Of a DNA stretch of 64,000 nt, positions 41,446 through 54,250 are shown piece after piece; the stretch's first letter is position 1, and each line of letters begins with the position of its first letter. Both the position numbers and the translations under genes were made by a program. The notes under the pieces were generated by a model. It had not been told where the DNA came from, made no database searches, and saw only the letters and a list, made by a program, of their open reading frames with translations. The DNA is from Coenobita brevimanus (Eukaryota > Arthropoda > Malacostraca > Decapoda > Coenobitidae), in contig CM064657.1 of the NCBI GenBank assembly GCA_032717465.1, forward strand, positions 23,018,848 to 23,082,847. The letters are read 5' to 3'.

Positions 41446-44400
41446 CTATATCCACCCCTTATTTGTCATATGCTTATCTAGCCTATGCTTGAAACTCTCA
41501 ATGGAAGAGGCAGCAACTACTTTACTAGGTAGCTTATTCCATTCGTCTACTACTCTATTACCAAACCAATTTCTACCGATTTCCTTTCTGAAACGGAATT
41601 TTTCTAGTTTGAAACCATTATTTCTAGTTCTATCCTGTATGCTCACTTTAAGTACCTTGCTAATATCTCCCTTATTTATACCATTCATCCACTTAAAAAC
41701 CTCAATTAAGTCTCCCCTTACTCTACGCCTCTCTAGCGAATGCAGATTTAGTCTTTTCAGTCTGTCTTCATATGACAGGTTCCGGACGTCATGTATCATT
41801 TTAGTCATTCTTCTCTGTACATTTTCTAACGAATTAATATCCATTCTATAGTAAGGACACCAAAATTGTACTGCGTAGTCTAAATGTGGCCTTACTAATG
41901 CTAGATAAAGTTTCAGTATTACTTTAGATGATCTATTGCTCACGCTTCTCGAAATAAATCCTAGGACCCTATTTGCTTTATTTCTCGCATTAATGCACTG
42001 TTGCCTAGGTTTTAGGTCGTTACTAATCATAACTCCTAGATCTCTCTCGCATTCCGATTTGCTAATTTCTTTGTTATCTAAGCTGTATTTAGTATCTCCA
42101 ATGGTCTTGCCTACGTTAAGTACTTTACATTTTCAACGTTAAATTCCATTTGCCAAGTTTTAGACCATTTGGACAATGTATCGAGGTCTTTTGTAAGTAA
42201 TGGCAATCGTCAGTCGAGTTAATGATACGCCCTATTTTTGTATCGTCGGCAAATTTGCTGATTCTGCTATTGACTCCTAAGTCTAGATCATTTATATATA
42301 TGATAAATAATAAGGGACCGAGTACTGAACCCTGTGGTACACCGCTAGTTACTAATCCCCAGTCCGACTTAGTTCCATTTATTAATACTCTCTGCTTTCG
42401 TCCTTTCAGCCAGGATTCTATCCATTTTAAGATATCGCCGTCTATACCGTGTGCTCGAACCTTTCTAACTAACCTTTCGTGTGGGACTCTATCAAAAGCT
42501 TTACTAAAGTCCAGATAAATAACATCGTAAGCTTTATCGCTATCTACTGCCTCATAGACCTCCGAGTAGAATGACAACAAATTTGTGAGGCAGGATCGTC
42601 CTTGCCTGAATCCGTGCTGACTTTCGTTTATAAGATTAAATCTTTCTAAGTGTTCTCTAATCTTATTTGCCAAAATTGACTCTAACATTTTTCCTACTAT
42701 TGACGTTAGACTTATCGGACGATAATTCGACGCAGCTGATTTATCACCCTTTTTAAAGATGGGCACTACGTTTGCGGTTTTCAACGCCTCTGGAACTTCT
42801 CCTGAACTTAAAGAGTCATTAAATAACTTTAAAAGTGGCTGACATAATTCTTCTTTGGTTTCTTTTATAATTTTTGCATATATATCGTCCGGACCTGGCG
42901 ATTTTTGAGGTTTTAACTTGTTAATTTCTTTCAATACGTCCTCCTTACTAATGGTTATTTTACTAAGAATATTTTCCGTATTCTCATGGTAAATATTTGC
43001 TGCTTGAGGGACCAGGCTTAGATTTTCCTTGGTGAATACTGATATGAAATAATTATTTAGGATGGAGCACATTTCTTTATCTTCACTGGTAATGTCACCT
43101 GATTCTGTTCTGAGTGGTCCTATCCTATCTTTATTTTTCGTTCGGTACATTTGATAAAACCCCTGGGGTTTACTTTTGATTCACTTGCAACCTTAATTTC
43201 ATAACTTCTCTTTGCTTTTCTTATCTCTCTTTACTTCTTTATTTAAAATTGTGTACCGGTTACGTAAGTGTTCCTCTCCACGTTTTATTTTTCTATATAT
43301 TCCTTTCCTTTGGCCTATGAGAGATTTTAATCTGTTGTTTAACCATCTTGGTTCTGAATTGTTAGTTCTAAACGGTTTTGAAGGAATATATCTATCTTGG
43401 CCTCCGTATATTATATTTATTAACTCGTTATACTTCTCACTGGTCGAACGTCTGTTTGGTACTGGAGCTGAGTTAATTTCCGTCACCTGGACTACATTCC
43501 TATCTACCACCTCCCCCTCACAGACACCTGACGGACGTCCCCACGTGCTTCCTGCGCCTGACCTATGACCTGGGGATCCCCACTAACCTGACATTCCCTC
43601 AAATAGCTAATCTCCCTGTGGAATACCGTTCGAAAATAAGCTCTTAAGCCATCGAAATCTCCTAGACGAAAATTAGGAACGGTGGAGGTATTTTCAGTGG
43701 AACAGACATCCCAAATAAATTTGAACTTAATTTCTTCATGATCGCTTATTACCAAGTCGTCCACCAACCTCTATATCGCTAATGATATTTTCTTTATTAG
43801 CTAAAACCAAATCTAGTATATTATTACCTCTGGTGGGCTCCCTGATATACTGATAAAGGAAATTATCCTGTACTACCTCTAGAAATTCCTCTGACTCTGC
43901 ATCTCCTGTCTGATTTCTCCAATCTATCCTTGGCAGATTAAGGTCCCCAACAATTATTACTAAGCTGGACTGTGATGCTTTCCTAATTTCCTCCCAGAGG
44001 TATTTACTATCAGCTCTACTTAATTTTGGAGATCTGTAAATTGCTCCTAAGACTAATTTCTCCCTATTGTTACTAATTTCAACCCAGACACTTTCTGTGT
44101 CCCTATTTACTTTAATGTCTGCTTTATTGTAACAGTTTAATGAATCCTTTACATAAATAGCTACCCCTCCCCCCTTTCTTCCCTGACGGTTTGACACAAA
44201 AATATTATAGCCTTTTATCTGATATTCTGCTAAAAATTCTCGAGTGTCTGTATTCATCCAAGTTTCACTAATAACGGCAATGTCTATTTTCTCTGTACAA
44301 ATTAAAGCCCTCAGTTCATCCATTTTATTACGTAAACTCCGGCTGTTTGTGTAGTACACTTTCAGATTATTACGAGTAGTTATGCCTTTACCTTGGCATT

Positions 44401-44665
44401 TACTGTTATTTATTTTATTACTAACTGGGAAACTCTTTACTTTACTAATATAACAATTTTTTGTACTATCGCTTATCGCCCTTCTATCATCGCTTGTTCT
44501 ATCATCTATCATCGCCTGCTCAATTTGAGGTGCCTGAGTGGATGTATCTACACTATTGGTTGAACTTTTGTTCTTAATTTTGCAAGTATCGATGCATCTA
44601 TCCAAACATGGTAATAATGATTTCTGACTGTAGTTGCTGCATCTTCCTGTACACCTACTTCTCAA
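41446..44665 (-). pseudogene. CR1-like ORF2: endonuclease and reverse transcriptase
   Basis: The frame opens within a base of the ORF1 stop, with no nearby ATG. The APE-type endonuclease has NSRSLRNKMDEL, ISETWMN, GDLNLPRIDW and, after a frameshift near 43750, SDHEEIKF (43730-43747). The linker includes RWLNNRLKSLI. RT motifs: PGPDDIYAKI, FKKGDKSAASNYRPISLTS, HGFRQGRSCLTNLL, YLDFSKAFDRVPH, GVPQGSVLGPLLF and the catalytic FADD (42242-42253). The C-terminal part includes RPHLDYAVQFW and GRNWFGNRVVDEWNKLP, ending at 41446. Frameshifts near 43750, 43505, 43175, 42190 and 42130 break it. Confidence 0.88.
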
Positions 44666-45525
44666 TCTCGAAAAAATCCCTCCAACTCCTCTATCATTCC
44701 AGCTAAAACAGTAACTCCTTGCCTGCTAAGATGAGTCCCATCCCAACTATACAAGGCACTTCGTCCATAAAACCGGTCCCAGCTGTCTATGAAAGGTATT
44801 GCATTATCTTTGCAATACCTTTCAAGGCGGCTAATTAAACCCTATTGCCCTGCTCAACCATTCCCTTCCAACCCATACCTTGGTAAAACACCAAGCACTA
44901 CAGAGGTTCCTCCCCTCTCCCTAACCTTTTCTAACATCAACTTGTACCTTTTCCACAGTACCTCACTCTTACGGCTACTAATATCATTGCCTCCTACACT
45001 GAGGCACACAGTGGGTTTGTCACCACTTTCCTTTACGATATTTGAAATTTTATCTACCACATTAGCCACCCTGGCCCCTGGAAGACACACATGTTTAGCG
45101 AGTGGAGTATACATGGCCCTGTTCAGATATCTCACCTGGGAGTCTCCAACAACAACAACATTTTTCTTACCTTTCTTGTTCTGTTTATACTTACCTGTAC
45201 TGGAAGTTCTCTCACCGTCCTTCTCCTCTACTTCCCTCTCTGCCTTCCCTTCACATTCGTCCCGTAGTGTGTCGAATGTATTAGTTGTCTTAATTTCCGT
45301 TTGCTTTTTAAGAGTGAACTTCGTTGCACCCTTGTTAACAAGTGTCCAACCTTCAGCCTTTTTCTCTTTCTCCTCCAACATCTCCTCCAACAATTCCCTC
45401 ATTTGTGCCTTCTCCTGCCTGAGAATTTGTACCTCCCGCTTCAGTTCGAGAAGTTCCTCCTTTAATTCAAGGTAGTCCTTTTCAGTACCTGCAGTGGGGA
45501 CACAGCTCTCTGCCGAGGAAGCCAT
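44662..45525 (-). pseudogene. CR1-like ORF1: coiled coil plus SGNH-esterase-like domain
   Basis: ATG at 45525. Residues about 15-60 form a Leu/Glu heptad coiled coil (YLELKEELLELKREVQIL). After a charged linker the esterase-like domain starts with VVVVGDSQVRYLNRAM (Ser in GDSQ, 45136-45147). It continues with TVCLSVGGNDISS (block III, 44983-44994) and, beyond frameshifts at about 44830-44860, DGTHLSRQGV (block V Asp/His, 44728-44742). The readable stop is at 44662-44664. Esterase-type ORF1 proteins are known in the CR1 group; their role in retrotransposition is unclear. The catalytic Ser, Asp and His positions all survive despite the frame damage. Confidence 0.82.
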
Positions 45526-45740
45526 TACGCACTAGTTCACACAAGGTAGCACACACTATCACGGGTCACTACGGGTCACCACAACACACACACTCACGGA
45601 TCACTAGCACAGCACTATCGCTGATCACTACAACACACTAACACAACCACTATCACAGATCACTAAAGCACACTAGCACAACACTACCACAGGTCTCTAG
45701 CACGTCTGAGCTGACTGGCCTCACGAGAGCGACTGACTGA

Positions 45741-47155
45741 ATGAGATATGCGAATACTGACTGTAGTAATATATTAGAGGTGGTGATGACTGGAATGACT
45801 TGACCGTGGTGACTTATTCCTTACTGGCTGTGGTGAGGCTAAATGGAGGGTGTTAGAGGTGGAGGTGACTGGAAGGTGACTTGGAGTTAATGGCTTAACC
45901 CTGACTGGCTGAGGTGAGGGCAACTGTAAGGCAGCAGAAGTGGAGGTGACTGGGACGTGACTTGTGCACACTGGATGAGAGAACACACTGACATCACACC
46001 TCAACTTAATACTGCATCTCTCACCTCACACCTCCTTCCCGTCTCTGCCTTTCCATTGACCCATCCATCTTATTAATTTTTGTCTTTAAACCTCTTTTTC
46101 CCCGTACATTCTCCTGGGCTCTCCTGTCTCATTTAGCAGCTGTTGTGCTCTTTTTTTTTTTTTTTTTTTTCATATCGTTGTGATAGTTGACAACTTCGTA
46201 ACCCCTTCAGTCTGGTGACGTATTTATTTTATCCTGGCAGCCATCAAACGATTTTCTTGGGACGTATTTCCGGTTATGAAGGGATTAATGAGAGCAATGT
46301 CAGACTCCTCCACCTCGAAGAGTCTCTGCAAAGCTGAATTAAATCGTCTGGTGGTAGATATAATAGTATACAAAATACGGCATCAGAGTGAAGTGGTTAA
46401 ACGTTTTTGATAATGAAATACAGTACACTGAAAGCGGATCAATTCCATTTTCACATTGTATGGTATTTAAAATTATTCCACATAGCTTGCCGAAATTTCC
46501 ATTAGAGATTGATATCCGTGGCGATTGATTTGAAGGACATTCCCATACACGTCTGCATATCGGATATCCTCTCTATAGCTCCTTCGATTGTGCCATGTGG
46601 TACGTTTCTCGTGGCGAGGTCTTGTCTAAATGCCTGAACAATTGAGAGAATTCGTACCTTGTCTCAGCCTTTTCGTTTTCGGTAAACGTCTATAAAATTA
46701 TAACGCTTTGCGATAACGACAGCGTTTTTCTTGAAAACCGTGTGTTTTGATTATCCGATCTTTACCGTAAATATGCCGGGATGCTTATTGAAGACGGAAT
46801 TACATTTCTCTGAAGAATTAGTCTTCATATCAAAGTTCGTTAAGCATGCGGTAATATCTAATTGTTCAAACTTTCTTGTTTTTGTGCTTCAGTCTATTGT
46901 GGTATCCGTAAGGGTGACTGCGGGCAGTTGATACAATAATAGGATGGCATTGCAAGTATAAAGCGTATTTAGTCGTGTTCCTGAATCGTGGAGTAACCAC
47001 AATTTCCATCAAGAGAGAGATTGATTTTTGAGTAATACGAACGAGGCAACGGCAATAACTCATGTCCATCAACGCCTGCCTCGAAATACAGGTTTTGCGC
47101 GAGTGTGCACTTATGCGTGGGGGCGTGCGTGCTTGCTAGTGTTTGTTTGTTTGTG
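45741..47155. other. Anonymous DNA with a short imperfect tandem
   Basis: 45776-45970 holds three imperfect units with GAGGTGGAGGTGACTGGAA and TGACTGGCTG. A T-run lies at 46149-46171. 46205-46400 matches the diverged repeat near 6 kb. No gene was recognised. Confidence 0.5.
46205..46400. repeat. Diverged dispersed repeat, copy near 46.3 kb
   Basis: Contains TCTGGTGACGTATTTATTTT, AAGAGTCTCTGCAAAGCTGA and AAATCGTCTGGTGGTAG. Similar blocks are near 6.1 kb and 47.8 kb, with a weak resemblance near 50.3-50.8 kb. Confidence 0.4.
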
Positions 47156-47159
47156 CGTG

Positions 47160-47169
47160 CGTGCGTGCC

Positions 47170-47225
<56 letters not shown>
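47160..47225. repeat. (GT)n microsatellite
   Basis: GCGTGC units lead into pure GT from about 47172 to 47224. Confidence 0.95.
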
Positions 47226-47226
<1 letters not shown>

Positions 47227-48147
47227 TGCATGACTGGAGGTGAGTGCTGGCTCGTCGTACTCGATCCTTCCTCTTTCATGATACATCAGCCGTCATGCCA
47301 CATTCAGCTCGGCTCTCATTCACGCCTCGCCCGCCTGCAACATGGAGGAGGGTGGGAGTCTCGAGGTGGTGGAGGGTCTCGTAGTCTAGCTGGCTGACGC
47401 ACACGACTAAATTTCTTTCTGAGTATTGATGACTGAGGTCTGCTTCTCTCACCACCTGATCTGCTGATATTGGGGCCTTACTTCTTAGGACCATACTCAG
47501 CTGATTTAGCAAGGCATGAAATTGTCGTCTTTCTGTCTTGAATGTTTACCTGTAACAAGAGATTATCACTAGAATATAGTGCTAGTCATGAAGAAGTTCT
47601 GTGGAAAGCATGCTGGGTCATAGTTTTGTCTTATTCTGCCACTGAGTCATGGGAAATAAACAGCAAAATGACGAAAACTCCGGCTGAATCAAATGAAGTA
47701 GTTATACATACACTGGACACAACAATTTTGGGCTTCTTTAACGTCTTCAGTCCGATGACGTCTACTTCCAGAGCATTCTTGCCACTTACAGACGCTGTAA
47801 TTCAGCGTAGTGGAGACCTGTTGTAGTGAAGAAGTTAAAGGAAACTATGAATAACCCCTTTAGTTCAAAAGTCTCTCCAAAACTGAATAAAATCGTCAGA
47901 AGATAGGGAGAATGATATGAAGAGTACATCATCGCAATGAAGGTGTTAGCGCTGTGCTCCTCACGAACTCGTTTACGTCGCACCCGTACAATCAGCCAAA
48001 AAAGTAACAGTCCTCATAACCCACACAGGATTCTTAAACATGAATAAAGCTTTGTGGTGTACAGTATGGGGCATCCTGGGATTAAAAGTGCAGATATTGT
48101 CCATTGTTATTATTGCAACTCGGAATGGCAAAAATTGTCGCAAATTC

Positions 48148-48189
<42 letters not shown>

Positions 48190-48690
48190 CAGTTGGTTAG
48201 TAGCTTCAGGTGTGCGATACTTTTTTGGTTGGCGGTACGTATGGCAGTCATTTATGATGGTCATGCCTCGTATATCCATCAAGTCCGTCATCTGTGGCCG
48301 CAGTTATTGCGGCTAGTGTTAATGCATGGCGGATATGAACCTGGCATTGTCATAACCATAACGTCGCATCGCCAGTATGAGACTGGATCCCCGCTTCCCA
48401 TTCTTGAGTTCCGTCGTGTTTCTTAGCCATACTTATTATTTACACTTCGTCAGCACCCGTGTATTAGTCATTAGAAGCACTCAGTCTCGGCGTCGACATG
48501 TGCTGCTGCGAACACTATTATCGATCCACTTTTTTACGATAAATAGCGGGTCAGCGAACAATAACTCCCGAAACCCACTGAGGCGGTATTCAGGACGCAG
48601 CAAATTTTTCATAATATTGTGTAAAAGTTTCATAATTGCTCATTTAAAAATGGAGCGATTTTTCAGACGGCAACTGTACGTCCAATTTTA
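47226..48690. other. Anonymous DNA with a 40-base T-run
   Basis: No gene recognised. 47745-47915 is a diverged-repeat match (AAGTCTCTCCAAAACTGAA, AAATCGTC). A T-homopolymer lies at 48148-48187. Confidence 0.5.
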
Positions 48691-48704
48691 TCTATCTATC
48701 TATT

Positions 48705-48915
48705 GCCAGACGCCTTAATCCCGTAAGGGGTGGCCACAAACAAATTGCCTTCATGTCACTCTGTCCCCCGCCATTTCATTGCACTGCTTCCAGCTCACAC
48801 TCCTCTCTCTCAGATACCTCTCCACTTCATCCCTCCATCTCATCCTTGGCCTCCCTCTCCCCCCTTCCACCTCATTCACATACACTCACCTCTTCCGTCT
48901 CTCACTCTCCAGTTG
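48705..48915 (-). mobile_element. 5'-truncated copy of the RTE-like LINE (antisense)
   Basis: The reverse complement of 48705-48915 matches 23640-23850, the C-terminal coding end and 3' UTR of the LINE at 21719. It includes the terminal TTACGGGATTAAGGCGTC and CTGGCAAT and the (AGAT)n tail (TCTA repeats at 48690-48704). Only about 210 bp remain. Confidence 0.85.
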
Positions 48916-50925
48916 CGGACAGTAGTAACCCATTTTTTTCGTCAGTTATGAAACTTAACTTGAAGATCTCATCAGTGGGTTTTGGAGGTCATTGTTCACT
49001 GTCTCGTATATATCGTACGGAAGTGTATCGAAATTAATGTCACAACTGCACTGTAGCTATTTCTTTGGCAACCTCCAGTTTTGCTGGTGCCGTCGGTGGG
49101 GTCGTGTGCAGTGGTGGCGTGTGACGGGGACAGTCAATTTGGCGACCCCGCGGCTCGGTAAGTTATGCAGATTTAGAGGCAAATAAAGGTGATCCCTCTC
49201 CCAGCCCGGCACACAAGTTTTAACACAGCTCTCCCGCTCCTCGCTAACTTGGTGGAGGCAATCAGGGACCCGGCCAGTCATAACTCTCCTGAACGACACA
49301 ACAACACAGCACAACACAATAACAGCACAACACAACACAAACATGCTCACTATTTCGCGTAATCTGATAGCCACTGCATATTCACCAATAGTTGCACATT
49401 TATTCATTGTATAGTGATAAATTTTAATTTAAAATTTTCATTCCTACATCGCTAGTTCATGTTCAATAAATTACATCTGTTTACTGATGCACATATACCA
49501 GTGCTGGCTGACTCATTCACCAATACAAAATTTGTAATACTTATTCACTAGCTGAGTACAGTACTTAATCACAAATTCCAGTTGATCGCTGTAGATTAAA
49601 ATGCCCATTGTTTCTTGGAAGGGACACTCCAAGTGAGGCTTAGTACACAAGTCTGTTGTACTCAAGACCGCTACACCGCCCAGTCAACTAGTAAATTTAA
49701 TGGAAAAATACTTGAGCAGTCAAAAGTATTTAAGACTAATTAAAAAGTTGTGTATCCTGGCCATATATTTCCCTCTGCTGCCCTTGTTCCCCCTCCATCT
49801 CTGCACAATTATGTGACAGCGGTGGTCGTCGTGTCTGTTCATATTATGTCCGTGCCAGGTGGACCTGTGCCACCTCTTCGAATGGAACTTGATTTGACGG
49901 GGAACTGGTGGTACAATGGTTGGTACATCCAGCCTGCAGCTTGAAGAACCCCAGTTTGCTTTGCGAGCCGGTCATATTCTTTGACAGCTTTGCTCCTTCT
50001 TCACGCAGCAGTACGTCTGGGGACCTGAATATTAATTCGATCATTGCATGCCGTATTGTAGAAGACTGGGACACAGAAAAACGTTAAGTGTCTGCATTTG
50101 TGTAGTCGATGAACATTAGTCTAAGTCTTTTTCGTTTTCTTCTTGTTTTTTACTTGTTTTTACCTGTATTACATGAGGAGTATGGTGAGTGTCAAAGGCG
50201 CCAGTTATGTCCTGTGTACTTCGACTTGGATCTCCATAAATCGCTTTGAAATTTCTTGTCGACATTGAATAATATTGTCAGTGGAACGTAGCCCAGTCAC
50301 CTAGTGTTCAGCTCTTCAGTCAGATGACGTATTTTATATATTATTCTTCGTAGCTCCAGATGTTATTAGTTGCTTAGGAGAGAGACTGAAATTTGAATGG
50401 TTAGATATAACCTTCATTAACTGCGTCACTGCCAAGGAGCTTTCCTATGGTGAATATAATTGCCTGGTGACAGCAGAAATAATTTACGAATATAGGCTAT
50501 CGTCGTGAATTGGCTAACGGTGACCTAGCCTCGGAGCCCTTTTTCTAGTAAGGGATTCAGTATATCATTTTGTGTTACCGTGAGGATAAGACAAATTCAG
50601 CAGATATTTGCTCATGACTCTGTGACACTGCCTGATAAAAGATATAACAATCTAAATTGGTAGTTACACATCGTAATGTGTGAAGTAACGCCTCTTGTAT
50701 ATTTAATGTTAAACCTTCTGCACGTTGACGCATTTTAGTTTTATTCTTGCTTTCTCCTGACAGTTTATTTAGCTTAAGACAGACTTTTCAGGTTGGAAGG
50801 GTTAGGTACAGCTTTGACAAACCCTTTTCCTTAACTGGATAAGACTGTCCACAAGTAACAGAGATTAACTAAAAATGACGTCACCCGGTTGGCTGCGTGG
50901 CGGATGTCTTGGCGGTCGTAGGAAA
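48916..50925. other. Anonymous DNA, no gene recognised
   Basis: About 2 kb. A TGGCGACCCCG at 49140-49150 resembles a primer-binding site, but no LTR pair was seen. Weak diverged-repeat resemblance occurs near 50325-50480 and 50725-50830. Confidence 0.5.
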
Positions 50926-50929
50926 GGTG

Positions 50930-51480
50930 CTGGGAGGAACGAAAAAGTGTTTGAATGTCGTTCACTTAGAATGGATGTAAAGAGAAGGCTGTGTGAGGGA
51001 GTAGTGGTACTGACTGTTATATGGGGCTGAAATATGTAATATGGGAGTAGCTTATAAGAAGGGAGATGAGGTGTCTGAGGAGTATGTGTGGGGTGACGTG
51101 CATGGATCGAGTGAGAAATGAAGTAGTGCGAAGGAGAATTGGAATTATGCTAGAGATGGGTGATCGAGTTGAGTAGAAAGTGGGCATATGGAGAGAATGG
51201 ATGAAGAGCGATTGATGAAAAAGATAACTTGATCTGATGTGAAAGGTGTAAGGCTTAGAGGAAAACCACGAATAGGATGGATGGACAGTGTGAGGAGGCG
51301 TTAGATGTGAGAGGGATGTCTGTGGAGCAAGGAAGTGTGGCTGCGCATGATAGGGATGAATGGAGAGAAATTATAAATGCGTAAATGGTGACGTGGCCCT
51401 GATGGGACGTTCTCCTGCTTTCGGTCTGATCAGTTGATCGGATCGGATGAGGTGCGGGGAAGGGGATGGGTCCATTATGA
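50930..51480 (+). pseudogene. Degraded LINE 3' fragment (RT C-terminal region)
   Basis: Plus-strand translation in shifting frames shows SLRMDVKRRLCEGVVV, MERMDEERLMKKIT, GVRLRGKPRIGWMDSV and MSVEQGS-like pieces (with stops). This is the post-RT C-terminal module found in RTE-like LINEs, related to but distinct from that of the element at 21719 (compare VERMEGERLTKRV). It carries many stops and frameshifts, and is an old insertion without RT or endonuclease. Confidence 0.65.
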
Positions 51481-52300
51481 TGTGGCAGGGGTAAACCAGC
51501 TCTGGCCCTGCTGCGGATGTCGCTGATTGTACTGTGCAGTTGACCCTTGTGCGGTGTGGTGCGGTGAGGAGCGGTCCCTTCTCCCCTTAGAGGCTAAGAT
51601 ACGAGTAAATGTGTTGTGTGTATGTGGATGAGTATTTTGGGGAGTTTGTCATCCAGTCATGGCCACCCTCCATGAGAGGGGAAACAGCCTAGGTACATAG
51701 GAAGATAGAGATGTCGAAGTTAGTTGAGGGTTTCAGTAAGGAAAAGTTTCTTATACCCTTCATTACTCCTTTCAGTACGAGGTAGAATCTGAACAATATT
51801 GTCTGGAGATAGCAGGAATGAATTAATGTCATTCCAGGTAAGGGTTAGTGATAATAATGAAGTAATAGCTTCTGAGTCATAGTATGCAATACGAAGGCCT
51901 AAAACACATTGCCAGTTTCGTTGCAAGTTTGAACTTTACATAAGTGGGGTAGGCTTCGAAGCATCTTTGATTTGGCGATTTATTTTTCATATTACACCAT
52001 AGCGTTCTCTTGTATGTTATTTATGTTGCTTTGATGTCGACATCGTTTGTATCAAGAGAAAGCTGGAGAATATAGGGGTGTAATGTATAGAATTAATCGC
52101 CAAGGAAAAGGTGTGAAATCTCGAAATCCACCCAGAAGTGTGTCTTGATTACCTCTGAAGCGTGTTTTGATTTCACAGAGTCGTTGATTGTCCAGATGGG
52201 ATATGTATGCCCACATAGTGAAATTAAATATCTTCCAAATAAAAACAGCTTCTATATTTGGGTCTAATAATTCTTCCACTTAATCCGAATTGGATCATGT
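51481..52300. other. Anonymous DNA
   Basis: No gene or named repeat seen. Confidence 0.5.
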
Positions 52301-52659
52301 CACGATATACCGGAATTAGAATGACCGAGTCTCAGACAGGAGTCACAACCAGTTCCCAGGGTGAGCTGAAATGGGACAGGAGGCGGGGTAAGAAAAGAGT
52401 TCATGTGATGGGGAAAGAGGTATAAGATGGAAAACGGGAGAGAGAAAGTTTTAGATGGAAGAGTGCAACATGTGGAGAAAACTATGGGCAGAAAGGAAAC
52501 TAAGAACAAAGGAAAGGAGGAGCACGGAGAGGAAGTAGGGATAAGCAGAAGAGATAGGGGTGGCTGGTGAAAGCAGAGGGAGGACAACAAGTAGGGCAAG
52601 AGCACGGCACTGGAGCTAAAGTAAGCAAAACAGGGAAGCGGAGGAATATACTGTAAGTA

Positions 52660-52830
52660 GGATGCAGGGGAGGGTGGGGGGGATAAGAGAAAGGGGGCAG
52701 GGGAAAGGAGAGGAGTAGGGGCAGGGGAAAAGAGAGGAGTAGGGGGCAGGGGAAAAGAGAGGAGTAGGGGGCAGGGGAAAAGAGAGGAGTAGGAGGCAGG
52801 GGAAAAGAGAGGAGTAGGAGGCAGGGGAAA
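52660..52830. repeat. About 25-bp purine-rich tandem repeat
   Basis: Six to seven units of GGGGCAGGGGAAAAGAGAGG plus AGTAG. The surrounding 52360-52860 is purine-rich low complexity. Confidence 0.88.
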
Positions 52831-52879
52831 ACGGTAAAGGACAGGACAGTGACGGAATGGATGAAAGGAGCCAAGGTGC

Positions 52880-54250
52880 AGCGTGGTGTGGTGTGGTGCA
52901 GTGTAAAGTATTGTTTGGTGTGGTGCAGTGTGGAGTGGTGTAGTTTGGGATGCCATGGTGTGGTATGGTATGGTGTTAACTAGTAGCGGTGTTTTGCAGC
53001 ATGATGTGTTGTGGTGTAGTGTGGTATGGCGTGGTGTGAGGTGCTGTTGTGTAGTGCAGGGTGGTGTGATGTGGTATGGCATGGTGTGGAGCTGAGGGAT
53101 GTTGTGTGGTGTGATATGGTGGAGAAGATGGTGTGGTGTAGTGTGGTGTGGTGTGTTGTGATGGTGAATGGTGTAGTGTAGGATGGCGTGATGTGGTGTG
53201 ATGCAGGGGGTGTGATGTTGTGTGGTGTGGTATGTCGTGGTGAGGCTTGGTAGGATGTGGTGCATAGTGATGTGGTGTAGTATGATTCAGGGTGGTGTGG
53301 TGTGGTGTGGTGTGGTGTGGTGTAATACAGGATTGTTGTTGCTGGATGGTGTTGTGTGAGGTGTAGGGTGGTGTGGTGTGGTGCTGTGGTTTAGGGTGGT
53401 GTGGTGTGGCGCAGTGTGGTGTGGTGAGGTGTGGTGTGGTGTGGTGTGGTGTAATACAGGATTGTTGTTGCTGGATGGTGTTGTGTGAGGTGTAGGGTGG
53501 TGTGGTGTGGTGCTGTGGTTTAGGGTGGTGTGGTGTGGCGCAGTGTGGTGTGGTGAGGTGTGGTGTGATGTGGCGCAGTGTGGTGTGGTGAGGTGTGGTG
53601 TGATGTGTTGTGTGGTGCAGTGTGGTTTGGTGTGCAGGGTGGTGTGGTGTGTGTGGTGCAGAGTGGCGTTGTGTATTGTGGTGTGGTGTGATGCTGGGTG
53701 GTGTGTTATGGTGTGGCATAGTGTGATGAAGGATGGTATGGTGTGGTATGGTGTGTGGTGCAGGGTGGCATTGTGTATTGTGAGGTCATGTGGGATGATG
53801 TGATGTGGTGTGTTGCGGTCTGGTGTGATGAAGGGTGGCATGGTGTGGTGTGGTGGTGTGTGATGTGTGTGATGCAGGGTGGTGTGGTGTGATGCAGGGT
53901 GATGTGTGGTATGGTGCAGGACAGTGTGGTTTGATATGGTGCTGGGTGTTGTGTGCGGGGTCGTGAGGCGTGACATTGTGCGGTTTGGTGTGATGTGGTG
54001 TAGGAGTGTGTGGGTTGGTGTAGGGTGGTGTGATTTGGTGTTGGTTGGTGTGGTGTAGTGCAGGTTGGTTTGGTGTGTGCAAGGTTGTGAGGCGTGGTGT
54101 GGTGCAGTTTGGTGTGACGTGGTCTAGGGCTGTGTGGTCTGGCGCAGGTTGGTGTGGTGTTATGTGGTGTATGGTGTAGTGATGTAGTCTGATATGACTG
54201 GTGAACGGTGCTGTGTTGTGGTGTGGTGCACAATGGTGTGTGATGTGGTG
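52880..54250. repeat. Degenerate GGTGT-type satellite
   Basis: About 1.4 kb of loosely repeated TGGTGTGGTG with GCAGGG and ATGTG variants. Two nearly identical longer blocks (53289-53420 and 53430-53560) show a segmental duplication of about 140 bp containing TACAGGATTGTTGTTGCTGG. Confidence 0.9.

Larger units (their letters stand above)
41139..45740 (-). mobile_element. Nearly full-length CR1-like LINE
   Basis: The minus strand carries a probable 5' UTR (about 45740-45526) with internal ACACTATCAC/GATCACTA-type subrepeats, then ORF1, ORF2 and a 3' UTR. The 3' end is (TTCTTATG)n, about three octamers, at 41139-41162. An octamer-repeat 3' end, an esterase-type ORF1 and an APE endonuclease plus RT in ORF2 together are typical of the CR1/L2 group. 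All coding parts are present but several frameshifts make this copy inactive. Confidence 0.9.

Noticed and set aside
49138..49152. Primer-binding-site-like TGGCGACCCCG suggesting another LTR element
   Set aside because: No matching LTR pair, polypurine tract or Gag/Pol frame nearby.
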